A program made the translations under genes and the position numbers. A stretch of DNA of 64,000 nucleotides, taken from contig NZ_PVTD01000002.1 in the NCBI RefSeq assembly GCF_003003255.1, forward strand, positions 558,001 to 622,000. Direction: 5' to 3'. The notes under the pieces are model-generated. The model ran no database searches, had not been told where the DNA came from, and saw only the letters and a program-made list of their open reading frames with translations. The stretch comes from Aliiruegeria haliotis (GTDB lineage Bacteria > Pseudomonadota > Alphaproteobacteria > Rhodobacterales > Rhodobacteraceae). Positions 27,609 through 36,680 of the stretch are shown piece after piece. Within the stretch, counting starts at the first letter, position 1. Each line of letters starts with the position of its first letter.

Positions 27609-28874
27609 TCAGCGGGTCATCCTCATCGGGTTCTCTGCCAGCAGCGGCTCGCCAACGAACCGGTTGCCCATGAAGGTCGACCGGTCGGTTTCCGCGAACG
27701 CCGGGAAAAAAAACCTCTTATGTGCATCCAGATCGGCCATCTACGCCTCGACCACGGGGCCGATATCGTCCTCGGCCGTGCTGTCGAAGGTCGATCAAGG
27801 CGAAGAAGTTCCTGCTGTGGCTGTTGAGGACGCGCCTGAAACTGCGGTCCGCCAGCAACCCGAACACGAAGCCCAGCACCGGGGAAGCGGGGTGGTATCC
27901 GTACTCCTCAGACACGTAGCCAATGCTGCCCGCTATCACGAGCACGCAGATATAGAGCATGTTGTCGGACACCGAGTGTGTGCCTGCAGACGCACAGGAT
28001 CGCAATCAAGGGGGCGAGGATGCGCGGTGGCACTTTCAGGATCATGACCACCGGTCTTGCCGACAGGATGCCAATGACCTGCAACATGATCGTCGCCCAG
28101 CAATGCCACACCCCCTTGTCGAACAGAAACTCGGCAAACCCGATCGGCAGCATCGGACCCGAGCGGATGTTGTGCAGCACCAGCGCGCCCATCAGCACGG
28201 CCGTCGGCGGGCTGCGCGAAATGCGGAGAACAAGGAGGACAAGCACGGCGCCGGAAATAGTGGCGTTGATTGCCGTCTCCGGCGCAATGGTGCCCGCCAT
28301 CACCCCCTTGCCAAATCTCTCTGGCTCATCGGAGGAGTTCCTTGCCATACCATAAGCGCCGCAGGCGGCGATGTTCTCGCTCACACCTGAAAGTGCACCG
28401 ATCCCGACGCCGGTCACGGCCCATTTGACGATGCCGGCTGCGTTCTCCACCGGGTTCCGGAGTACTTGGATCCAGCGCCCCGTATCCGAACGGAAGTCGG
28501 CCAAAAGCGTCTTCTGTAAATATTGATGCGTGCGGAATGGCGAACAGACCGATCGCATCGGCACCCAGCGCAGGCCCCCATAGAGGTCGAGACTGCCATA
28601 GCTGAACCGCTCATAGGCCCAGAGAACCTCGGTCCCTGCGGGCGACGACATGATGCCGATCAAAATGGCAACGCCCCGAAGAAGAAACCCAGCACCGACG
28701 AAATGGCCATGAGACCCGATTGGCGTCGATTGATAAACTCGACGATGGCTCCCAAGAACTGGGCGAAATCGCCGACAATACTCGCAAGATACTCCACCGG
28801 TTTGGCATCTGCTCAGGCGCGTTCATTTGCGGCACGGATCGCAAACGCCGCGGGACACCAGCTCGACCAGCCAA
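27609..28874 (-). pseudogene. tctA: Decayed TctA-type tricarboxylate transporter permease
   Basis: Large membrane subunit of a tripartite tricarboxylate transporter. Recognisable TctA pieces are SENIAACGAYGMARN, ERFGKGVMAGTIAPETAIN, PPTAVLMGALVLHNI and, in another frame close to the end, ETDRSTFMGNRFVGEPLLAENP before a TGA at 27611. The N-terminal half, including the expected Gly-rich first repeat, is missing or scrambled between 28500 and 28870 over several frames. At least two frame changes and a large deletion are needed to rebuild the family sequence, so no working permease can be made. Confidence 0.75.
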
Positions 28875-28917
28875 GAAATGGTCGGATCGTTCGGAAACTG
28901 CGTCGCGGCAATACGGG

Positions 28918-29471
28918 TTAAGACTGAACGACGAGCACCACGTAGGGCACTATGATCGCAAGAATGGCCCAAAAACTCGCAGCGCGGCGGATCGCCATCT
29001 TGGCGATTCCGAAGGCCGCCGTGGCCGACGAGAACGGCACCCATCCGATCAGATCAAAAAACGAAGAAGAGCGCCACAGCGATGACAGGCTCTCACATTT
29101 CCCATTGCCCGAAATACGCCTTGAGCACGTCTGGAGGCAGGAATCAGTACCCTACGCGGGTGCGAATGGCCCCCAACACAGACCCAGCAGGAGCGGCGAA
29201 AGATCAGGACACTGGTCAGCGTCGAGAACAGACCCGGCGATGTGGCAATCTTCGACACGCCCGATGACACGGTATTGTGGATCATCAGAGCCGACTGGAT
29301 TGCGAAAACGAGCGAGATCAGCATCAAGATCGGACTGATTACCAGATCCCCGGAGCGCAATCTGCGGGTTCCTTCCTCGAGTTCGAATGTGCTTCCGCCG
29401 GGGCTGGCGGCTATGTCCTTTCCGCCTTCCGCATCGTGGGGCTGGGGTCCGGTGTCAGGATCGTGTGTCAT
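28918..29471 (-). pseudogene. tctB: Decayed TctB-type small transporter subunit
   Basis: A TctB-like chain starts at the ATG at 29471. The first membrane segment DLVISPILMLISLVFAIQSA is in frame. The frame is lost after FSTLTSVLIF and recovers in pieces on other frames as EPVIAVALFFVF and WVPFSSATAAFGIAKMA, ending VPYVVLVVQS at the stop near 28920. At least two frameshifts separate these parts. The order tctC-tctB-tctA is the normal order of such operons. Confidence 0.7.
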
Positions 29472-29644
29472 ATCATCCCGCAGGGCCTGTTCGCGACCTT
29501 GGGTCACGATCGAAGAGTGGGAGAGGTGGTGGCCCATGGGCAGGAATTTCTCGGTTTTCGGGAGATTCTTGGTCATCGATGGTGAAATACCGCCATTGGC
29601 AAAGGTGAAATCATCTAGCTCGGCGGCGGCAGGAACACGCATCT

Positions 29645-30282
29645 TGCCATCCTAGACGTAGGAAGCGACTTCGACCGTGTTGGCACTGGCGGCAGCCACT
29701 TTGCCAGTCAGAGCCAAGGTATCACCGGCTTGGAGCCATGGAGCCCACCGCCCCTGTATTTCACGTCTCCGGCCTTTTCAAACATCGCGACCTCCACGTA
29801 CCACAACTGGCCGATGCCCAAGTTGGCGACCGTAGCCGTCTCCGGGGCTTCTTTCGCGGCGGCAACGAGACCCTCGAAGGTCACGTATGGAGAATCGGCC
29901 TAGGCGGCGATGACGCCCGGCGAGCCACCGAACACGAAGTAGTTCCAGCCTTTTACAGTTGTTGTCGAGGCACCGTTGACACCGTAGGTCGTCCAGGTTT
30001 CCGACATGACTAGTACGGTGCAACCGTCTGTCGGCGCCTGCCATACGGCTTCGCCTACCTTGCCGCCAAGGCCGCCGGGCATGTTCGTCACTCCGAACGC
30101 CACGCCAAGCGGCGCTTCGACCAGTGCCCTGACTTGCGCGCGAATCTGTCTGTTCCGACGCCGGCGCTCGATACAACAATGACCCGAATGGTCTTGCACG
30201 GTTTATCGACAGCGACCACCGATCCGGCCGCCCCCTCGAACAACAACGAAACTGCAGCGAACCCTGCAAAAGCCCTCTTCAT
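29645..30282 (-). pseudogene. tctC: Decayed TctC-type solute-binding protein
   Basis: The start is well preserved: a ribosome site (AGAAGGA), then ATG at 30282 and a signal peptide (KRAFAGFAAVSLLFEGAAGSVVA) followed by KTIRVIVVSSAG. After a frameshift the protein continues as VTNMPGGLGGKVGEAVW, where the family has the conserved N-x-P-G-G, and ends at an in-frame TAG (29900-29902). The same frame then runs on with ADSPYVTFEGLVAAAKEA, and another frameshift follows. The C-terminal third is deleted, running almost straight into tctB. This is the first gene of the decayed tctCBA-otnC-otnI operon. Confidence 0.8.
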
Positions 30283-30514
30283 CCGTCGGGTCCTTCTTGT
30301 CAGGCTGAAACGCACCACCTCGTGCTTTCGTGTCCACCAGTCCTTTTTTGTGCTTCCGCCGTTCCGGGCGGAGCCATCAGGCGGCTTCTGCGTGGACGGC
30401 CAAGGGCGCGGCCGCCAGACTTCCTGCAAACAGCTTGGAGATTTCGGGGGTAGAGGCGCACTGCGCGAACATGTCCCGCAGTCGGACCCCGCCAAAGGCC
30501 TTGGTGACATGGCA

Positions 30515-31105
30515 TATACCGTCGATCATTCGTGCATTGCACGCTCGCGGAAGGGATGGGGAAAAGTCGGCCACCGGTACGATAGGCGCTGCAGCGCCTG
30601 TCCAACGAGGGTCTGGCGTCCGTTGGTCTCCGGCACGGCATTCGCGTGTTGCGGTTGCCGCCCCACGACCCGCGGGAGATCTACGAGGAATTGACAGGAA
30701 TCGAGACGATGGCGGTGGATTTGCTTGGCCATCGAAATCCCACCCACGAGGATCTCGCGCCGCTCTACGAGGTACTGGACGAAATGGACAAGCAACTCGC
30801 GAAAACGGACCTTGATGGCTTTGCGAACGCCGCCGAGAAGTTCCACCGCACCCTGCTGACGCTTTGCGGCAACCGGCGGATCGCCTCGATCGCGTATTCC
30901 CTTTGGGACCTTGCATTGCCCTCGCGCCGCCTGACGCTCAGGCTGCTTCCCGTTCCGCACCGCCCCAAACATGCATCGCCGCACGGTCGTTATTCTGACA
31001 GAAGGGCGGACCGATGAGGCGAGAGCGTTGCACTCTGAACAACGTGCCAGCGGTAGTACCGCAATTACCGAAGCTGTCGCTCGGTTCCACATCGAGCGCA
31101 TGTAG
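30515..31105 (+). pseudogene. Decayed GntR/FCD-family regulator
   Basis: Divergent from tctC. The DNA-binding part reads LAEGMGKSRPPVR, then a TAG (30583-30585) where the family has Glu, then ALQRLSNEGLASVGLRHGIRV. The FCD ligand domain follows in the same frame (EIYEELTGIETMAVDLLGHR, AAEKFHRTLLTLCGNRRIA), until a frameshift near 30960 moves the end to another frame (TEGRTDEARALHSEQ...IERM, stop 31105). The first part of the HTH also appears shifted near 30535. It was probably the regulator of the neighbouring tct-otn operon, lost together with it. Confidence 0.75.
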
Positions 31106-31493
31106 GCGACAACCGGGCTACCTGCGATTCTCACAACCTGTCTCCAACCGCAACGGTTCCGGGGCGCGGTCCTATTCCACCAGATCGGAACGGGCCAACA
31201 TGGCCGAACCCCATTGCCTCGCAGGCTCCAATCCAAACCGCGCCCGCCTGTCCCGGCCGGGCACGGGGACATAGCTGTTTCGGGCCAACAATGTGCGGAC
31301 TGTGCCGCCATTCCCCGCAACGGCCGTGAGGCCCCCTTTGGCCTGGAACCGGTCGCAGGTATGGAAAGCCAAAGACCGTCACCAAACTACGCCAGGCGTG
31401 GTCGCATCGCCCTTGAACCATGGGGTTGGAACGCCAAGATCCCGCCCATCAATCCGAACGACGCCGTTGCGACGATGGCCAGCAATACAACGG
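31106..31493. other. Intergenic region between decayed gntR and the M24 peptidase gene
   Basis: This 388-base stretch lies after the ends of two convergent units. No domain, RNA gene or clear terminator was seen. It is probably left-over sequence from the decayed locus. Confidence 0.4.
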
Positions 31494-32579
31494 TCAGAAC
31501 GTCGCCATCGGCTCCGCGCCGTCGTGCGTGACGCGCAGCATGAACTCGCAGCGGATGCCGCCGAGGTCGGGCAGGTAGCTTCCGGGTTCGACCATGAGGA
31601 CCATGTTTTCCTCGATCAACGCGGTCTCGTCCGGCACCAGCCGGGGCCATTCATGCACCGACGCGCCGATCCCGTGGCCGGAATGGTGCGGATAGGAATA
31701 GCCAGCGGCCTCAAGGTGCTCCCGCAAGAGGCGGTCGAAATCGCAGACCCGCATGCCGGGACGCAGCTCCGAGATGGCCAGTTGCAGCGTGCCGAAACAG
31801 GCCGCGTGCATCTCCCGATAGGCCTCGGACCCCTCGCCATCGACGATGAACCCGCTGCAACTGTCGCCCCAGTAACCCTGCACCCGCGGGGCAAGGTCGC
31901 AGACAACCGGATCGCCCGTCCGGAGCCGGTAGGCACCGGGCGGCAGGCCGAGCGTTGACGACCGTTCGACACCGGCCAGATACTCACCCGCCAATGCGCA
32001 ACGAATGCCGGCTTCCGTCTCCATCCGCGCCCGGATCGCGTTGAGCACGTCGAGTTCGGACCGCCCCGGAACGGAGGCGGTCAGCGCCTCGCGCTGGCCC
32101 ATCGCCGCGATCTCGGCGGAGCGTTTCAGCAAGCCCAGTTCGCGTTCGGTCTTCACCGCGCGGAGGCGCTTCAGGGGCGTGTCGATCACCACGCGCTCCG
32201 AGGGCAAGAGATCGGCCACGGCCGCCGTCAGGCTCGCAGGCTCCACCGCGACCCGGCCCGAGATGCCGAGTTTCGCGATCATCTCCTGCGTGGCCTTGAG
32301 ATAGTTCCCGACCTGATCCACCACCGAACAGGCGAAGCCGGGATAGGAAACCTCTTCCCACTCGCCCCCCTGCCCTGCATCCGTGTTGGGGCAAACCACC
32401 CCGACCGCCTCGTCACGACCCACGAAGGCGATGGTCGGCCCGCCCGAAAACGGGTTCGGCCCGATCTCCACCGGCACGACATGGCCCGTGGCAAAGCATA
32501 CGGAATCCGGCCCGGTCAGAACCGCCCAGTCCGCCCCGATCTCGGCCAGCATCCCGGCCAGGCGTTTTGCGTTCTCCAT
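31494..32579 (-). CDS. M24-family Xaa-Pro peptidase-like enzyme
   Basis: This 361-residue protein has an N-terminal creatinase-type domain (about 1-135) and a C-terminal pita-bread metallopeptidase domain. All five metal ligands are present: D228 (VVCDLAP), D239 (YWGDSCSG), H302 (HHSGHGIG), E331 (MVEPGSY) and E345 (IRCEFML). M24 enzymes in catabolic operons may be Xaa-Pro peptidases or may act on other C-N bonds, as creatinase does. A strong ribosome site (GGGAGGA) precedes the ATG. It is the last gene of the eight-gene operon, 59 bases after the dehydratase. The real substrate in this pathway is unknown. Confidence 0.88.
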   Translation of the reverse strand: MENAKRLAGMLAEIGADWAVLTGPDSVCFATGHVVPVEIGPNPFSGGPTIAFVGRDEAVGVVCPNTDAGQGGEWEEVSYPGFACSVVDQVGNYLKATQEMIAKLGISGRVAVEPASLTAAVADLLPSERVVIDTPLKRLRAVKTERELGLLKRSAEIAAMGQREALTASVPGRSELDVLNAIRARMETEAGIRCALAGEYLAGVERSSTLGLPPGAYRLRTGDPVVCDLAPRVQGYWGDSCSGFIVDGEGSEAYREMHAACFGTLQLAISELRPGMRVCDFDRLLREHLEAAGYSYPHHSGHGIGASVHEWPRLVPDETALIEENMVLMVEPGSYLPDLGGIRCEFMLRVTHDGAEPMATF

Positions 32580-32638
32580 TCCATCCTCCCTGTGCGGCCC
32601 CTGCCGCGCGTGTGCTCAAGGCTTCCCCGAAAGGGATG

Positions 32639-33787
32639 TTACCATTCCGAGATCGACCCGTCCTCATGCCGCCAGACCGGCGCGCGCCAGCGGTGGCCTT
32701 GTGCTGCGGCCTTCTCCACCACGGCCTCGTCCACCTCGATCCCAAGGCCCGGGCCGGTGGGGATGGCAAGAAATCCATCCTCGACCCGCAGCCCGTTGCC
32801 CGGTGTCGTGTAATCGCCCAGATCGCTGGTGGAGTTGTAGTGAATCCCGAGGCTCTGCTCCTGGATGAAGGCGTTGTAGCAGACCGCATCCACCTGCAAA
32901 CAAGCGGCCAGCGCAATGGGGCCAAGCGGGCAATGCGGGGCAAGCGCCACGTCATAGGCCTCGGCCATATGCCCAATCCGCACCATCTCGGAAATACCGC
33001 CCACATGGGCCGTGTCCGGGTTCACGATGCTGGCCGCGCGCTTCTCGAACACCGGCTTGAAGTCATACCGCGAATGCAGCCGCTCCCCGACCGTGAGCGG
33101 GATCGACGTGCCGGCGGCAAGGTCGGCCATCAGGTCGATCTGGGTCGAGACCACCGCATCCTCGACGAACATCGGCCGGATCGGCTCCAGCTCCCTGAGC
33201 AGCACCTTGGCCATCGGCCCATGCACCCGGCCATGGAAATCAAAGGCAAGGTCCATCGACGTGCCCACCGCCTCGCGCAACTCGAAGAGCTTTTTCACGA
33301 TACCGTCGACCTTGGCGTAGCTGTCGACGATCTGAAGCTCCTCGCAGATGTTCATCTTGGCGGCCGTGTAGCCCTGCGCCTGAAGGCCCTTCACGCCCTC
33401 GATCAGGTTTTCGGACCGATCTCCGCCCACCCAGCAATAGGTGCGCACCTTGTCCCGCACCGGCCCGCCGAGCACAGAATGCACCGGGGCGCCAAGGTGC
33501 TTGCCCTTGATGTCCCACAGCGCCATGTCGATGCCGCTGAGCGCGCTCATCAGCACCGGCCCGCCGCGATAGCAGCCGTTGCGATAGAGCATCTGCCAGA
33601 TGTCCTCGATCCGCATCGGATCGGCACCGATCAGGAAGTCTTCGAGTTCCGCGATCTTGGCGGCCAGCGTTTCCGCGTGGCCTTCGAGCACGGGCTCGCC
33701 CCATCCGGCGAGACCTTCATCGGTCTCCACCTTCAGGAACAGCCAGCGCGGCGGCACCACATAGGTGCGCAGGGCCGTGATCTTCAT
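32639..33787 (-). CDS. dgoD: Enolase-superfamily sugar acid dehydratase, D-galactonate dehydratase type
   Basis: This 382-residue enzyme of the mandelate racemase subgroup probably removes water from an aldonate to give a 2-keto-3-deoxy sugar acid. The residues known for E. coli DgoD fall at the same numbers: D183 and H185 (AFDFHGRVH), E209 (MFVEDAV), E235 (VGERLHSR) and H285 (LAPHCPLGP). One difference is ED-A where DgoD has EE-P after the second metal ligand, so the substrate may differ. The gene starts two bases after the CoA transferase stop, inside an operon with a sugar ABC importer and a mutarotase-like protein. Family call is firm; D-galactonate as substrate is likely but not proven. 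Confidence 0.85.
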   Translation of the reverse strand: MKITALRTYVVPPRWLFLKVETDEGLAGWGEPVLEGHAETLAAKIAELEDFLIGADPMRIEDIWQMLYRNGCYRGGPVLMSALSGIDMALWDIKGKHLGAPVHSVLGGPVRDKVRTYCWVGGDRSENLIEGVKGLQAQGYTAAKMNICEELQIVDSYAKVDGIVKKLFELREAVGTSMDLAFDFHGRVHGPMAKVLLRELEPIRPMFVEDAVVSTQIDLMADLAAGTSIPLTVGERLHSRYDFKPVFEKRAASIVNPDTAHVGGISEMVRIGHMAEAYDVALAPHCPLGPIALAACLQVDAVCYNAFIQEQSLGIHYNSTSDLGDYTTPGNGLRVEDGFLAIPTGPGLGIEVDEAVVEKAAAQGHRWRAPVWRHEDGSISEW

Positions 33788-33789
33788 TG

Positions 33790-35040
33790 TCAGCTTTCGT
33801 TTGCCAGCACTGCGCCGCTTTCGACCAGCCCTGAGATTTCATCTCCGTCGAAACCGTAGGACGCAAGAACGTCCCGGGTGTCGGCACCGTATTGCGGGGC
33901 GTGCTTCAGCTTGGGCTCGGGGTTTTCGGAGAAGGAAATGCCCGGCGCGACAGCGGTATAGGTGCCCCCAACCGGATGCTCGATCTCCACCAGCCGGTTC
34001 CGCGTCTGCGGGTGATTGAGGAAGTCGTCGTAGTCGTTGACGACCACGCACCACACGCCGAGCGGCGCCAGCAGCCCGTCCCAATGCGCCGCCGTGTTGG
34101 TCAGCAGCAGCGCGGCCACCTCGGCATAGATCGCATCCCGCCACGCGGCCACGGTCTTTCCGTCCGATTGCTCGGGCCGGGCGGCCTTCATCTCGGCCAG
34201 CTTCGGCAAGCCCAGCGCCTGCGCTAGCACGTCAAGATCGGCTTGCGCGATGGACAGGAACCCTTCCGAACACTTGTAGATGCCGTAGGGCGGCTCCTGA
34301 TAGATCGAGACCTGCGGCGAGGTTCCGCGCTCGGGCGGCGCATCGGCGGCGATATAGGACATGATCTCCTGGCACTGCATCTCCATGATGGCACCCATCA
34401 TGGTGACCTTCACCTCCTGCCCCTCGCCGGTAATCGAGCGTGCGACCAGCGCGGCCAGCACGCCTTCGCAGACCATGTGCGAGGCAGAGACATCGACCAT
34501 GTAAAGCGGGCTGGCCTGCGGAAGCTCGCCCGCCTTGCCGCCGTTCATCGTCAGGCCGGTGAAGCTCTGCAACAGAAGGTCCTGGCCGGGGCGGTCCTTC
34601 ATCGGGCCGTCCTCGCCGTAGCCCGAGACCGAGCCGTAGACGAGCCGTGGATTGATCTCGCGCAGGGTTTCGTACTCGATCCCCAGCTTCTTCGCCACGC
34701 GGGGGCGGAAGTTCTGGATCAGCACATCGGCCTGCTCCACCATGCGATACAGAACCTCTCGGCCAGCGTCGGATTTCAGGTCCAGCACCAGCGACTTCTT
34801 GTTCTGGTTCAGCGTCACGAAACAGGTCGCATCGCCGAACTTGGTGATCCCGGCCATCGGCGCGTGGCGGGAGAAATCCCCGCCTCCCGGCGCTTCGATC
34901 TTGATGATCTCGGCGCCCATCTCGCCCATCCGCTGCGTGCAGAGCGGGCCAGCCATGGCAATTGTCAGGTCGAGCACCTTCAGCCCTTCGAGCGGTGCGC
35001 GGGTCGTGGTGGCGGTGTCAGGCATCACTTGGTCCTTCAT
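33790..35040 (-). CDS. CaiB/BaiF (family III) CoA transferase
   Basis: This enzyme of about 416 residues moves CoA between carboxylic acids. Family features are GLKVLDLTIAMAGPLCTQRMGEMGAEIIKIE at the start, NKKSLVLDLKS, the VLIQNFRP motif and the YGSVSGYGEDGP motif. The Asp expected to carry the acyl group is seen in RPGQDLLLQSFTGL. ATG at 35040 follows the enoyl-CoA hydratase stop by one base; an ATG at 35025 with AAGGA before it is equally good. With the hydratase-like gene it suggests that an acid is activated to a CoA thioester in this sugar-acid operon, which is unusual. Donor and acceptor are unknown. Confidence 0.85.
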   Translation of the reverse strand: MKDQVMPDTATTTRAPLEGLKVLDLTIAMAGPLCTQRMGEMGAEIIKIEAPGGGDFSRHAPMAGITKFGDATCFVTLNQNKKSLVLDLKSDAGREVLYRMVEQADVLIQNFRPRVAKKLGIEYETLREINPRLVYGSVSGYGEDGPMKDRPGQDLLLQSFTGLTMNGGKAGELPQASPLYMVDVSASHMVCEGVLAALVARSITGEGQEVKVTMMGAIMEMQCQEIMSYIAADAPPERGTSPQVSIYQEPPYGIYKCSEGFLSIAQADLDVLAQALGLPKLAEMKAARPEQSDGKTVAAWRDAIYAEVAALLLTNTAAHWDGLLAPLGVWCVVVNDYDDFLNHPQTRNRLVEIEHPVGGTYTAVAPGISFSENPEPKLKHAPQYGADTRDVLASYGFDGDEISGLVESGAVLANES

Positions 35041-35041
35041 C

Positions 35042-35827
35042 TTACCGTCCCCGGAAAACGGGTTCGCGCTTCTCGCCGAAGGCAGCCATGCCTTCCTGCG
35101 CATCCTCGGTCATCATGCAGAGCGTGTAGCCGTCGTTTTCCATTGACAGGCCCTGTTCGAGCGACGTGCCTTGGCTGCGCTTGATGACGTTCTTGGCGGA
35201 CTGCACGGCAATCGGCGGGTTCTTGGCGAGCCGCACGGCAATGGCCTTCGCGGTCGGCATCAGGTCGTCTACCTCCACCAGGCGCTGCACGAAACCAACG
35301 CGATAGGCTTCCTCGGCGGGGAACTTGTCCCCCGTCAGGATCCAGAGCGCGGCATTGCCGAAGCCGATCATGCGGGGCAGCACCGACGTGTTGCCCGCGC
35401 CGGCGTGCCAGCCGCGCTGCACTTCGGGCGCACCGAACGTCGAGCGCGGGGTGGCAACACGAATGTCGCACATCATCGCCACTTCCAGACCACCGCCGAG
35501 GCAATAGCCGTCAATCGCGGCGATCACCGGCTTGCGCATCCGCTGGATCGGCTCGACATAGTCGCGGTCGTATTGCGCGCGGTTGCGTCCGTCCCACGGT
35601 GTGCCGAGGTCATCGAGCATGTTCACGTCGCTGCCAGCGGCAAAGGCGCGCTCCCCTGCCCCGTCGATGATCAAAACCTTGACGGTATCGTCGATGTCAA
35701 TCTCCCGGCAGAGCTGCGCGATGCGGCTGCCCATGGCGGCGGTGATGGCGTTCATCTTCTCGGGGCGGTTGATCGTCAGGTAGGCGATGCCGTCCTCGAC
35801 GCGGTAGAGAATGTTTTCCTCCGACAT
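35042..35827 (-). CDS. Enoyl-CoA hydratase/isomerase family protein
   Basis: This 261-residue crotonase-fold protein handles CoA thioesters. The oxyanion-hole segments are AFAAGSDVNML near residues 61-71 and IDGYCLGGGLEVAMMCDI near 104-121. The catalytic Glu of classical hydratases is found in the region FGAPEVQRGWHAGAGNT (E about 134); the second expected Glu, around 144 in hydratases, is not clear. It could therefore be an isomerase, hydrolase or decarboxylase rather than a hydratase. A ribosome site (AGGAG) precedes the ATG. It is embedded in the operon, 14 bases after the mutarotase-like gene and one base before the CoA transferase. Confidence 0.85.
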   Translation of the reverse strand: MSEENILYRVEDGIAYLTINRPEKMNAITAAMGSRIAQLCREIDIDDTVKVLIIDGAGERAFAAGSDVNMLDDLGTPWDGRNRAQYDRDYVEPIQRMRKPVIAAIDGYCLGGGLEVAMMCDIRVATPRSTFGAPEVQRGWHAGAGNTSVLPRMIGFGNAALWILTGDKFPAEEAYRVGFVQRLVEVDDLMPTAKAIAVRLAKNPPIAVQSAKNVIKRSQGTSLEQGLSMENDGYTLCMMTEDAQEGMAAFGEKREPVFRGR

Positions 35828-35841
35828 GATCGGGCTCCTTG

Positions 35842-36675
35842 TTATTCTGGTGTCCTGGGCAGGATCGCAATCTCGACCTGCCAGTGTTCTGTCTGACCGG
35901 GCTCCAGCCAGCGTTCGGTGCCGCTGGCCCGAGCGACCGCAAGGTCATCGGCGGGGGCCGTGGTCGGCTCCAGCGCCATCTGGTGCAGCGGGGCTTCTGG
36001 CGTCGGCCAGCCGCCAAAGCCCAGCCAGACACCGCAATAGGGCATCTGCGCTGCGCTCCACCGCAGGCGGATGCCGCCATCGGTGCCGTCGATGCCGATG
36101 CAGGCCTGATCCTGCACGGTCCCGTAGGTCTTTTGCGCAAGCCCGGAGGTCAGGTCCTGAACCTGCATCGTTTCAGGAACCGTTCCGTGGTCCTCCCACT
36201 GGCCGACTCCGTCGAGCACGATCCGTTCGCCCGGATGTGTCGCCAGCAGAAGGTGCTGGCTCCACATCCACGGCAGGCGAGCGTGAGTGGTGGCGGTGAT
36301 CGTGTAGTCGCAGAGAAGGCACGGACCATCGAGGCGCAGGCCACGCGTGAACGTGAACTCCGGGCCCTCGAAACGGTTGGTCACGTTGCCCCGAGCCCGT
36401 TCGGCTTTCCAGGGCCGGCCCCAGAGATCGCCATGATCCCGCAGACGCCGCCCCCAGTCGGGGTCTTCACAGGGCGCGACGGTTGGGGCGCATTCGTCCC
36501 ACCCGCGCGCTTCGGTTCCCAGATAGGCCGCAGCCTCCCCGGTGTCGCCCTCGCAAGCACCACCGACCAGCCAGTTGCGGCCCGAGCGGCGGTCCACAAG
36601 CTCGGTCACACGTGCGCCGAACTCCGGCGCGATGCTGATCGCGATGTGGTCGTTGGAGAGGGAAATCTGAGACAT
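35842..36675 (-). CDS. Aldose 1-epimerase (mutarotase)-like protein
   Basis: The protein has 277 residues, starting at MSQISLSNDHIAISI. The ATG at 36675 is five bases after the permease stop. The beta-rich galactose-mutarotase fold is suggested by APEFGARVTELVDRRSGRNWLVGG at the start, WDECAPTVAPCEDPDWGRRLRDHGDLWGRPW near 60-90, and a late Glu-containing strand. Such enzymes interconvert sugar anomers after import. Place in the operon, directly after the sugar ABC importer, supports that role. Catalytic residues cannot be fixed with certainty, since this branch is distant from classical GalM. It has no signal peptide, so it acts in the cytoplasm. Confidence 0.75.
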   Translation of the reverse strand: MSQISLSNDHIAISIAPEFGARVTELVDRRSGRNWLVGGACEGDTGEAAAYLGTEARGWDECAPTVAPCEDPDWGRRLRDHGDLWGRPWKAERARGNVTNRFEGPEFTFTRGLRLDGPCLLCDYTITATTHARLPWMWSQHLLLATHPGERIVLDGVGQWEDHGTVPETMQVQDLTSGLAQKTYGTVQDQACIGIDGTDGGIRLRWSAAQMPYCGVWLGFGGWPTPEAPLHQMALEPTTAPADDLAVARASGTERWLEPGQTEHWQVEIAILPRTPE

Positions 36676-36680
36676 CGGAC

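Noticed and set aside
30377-30529. Minus-strand 50-residue chain MIDGICHVTKAF...VHAEAA between tctC and gntR
   Set aside because: It looks somewhat protein-like and might be the end of another lost gene, but I could not match it to a family, and it is antisense to the damaged start of gntR.
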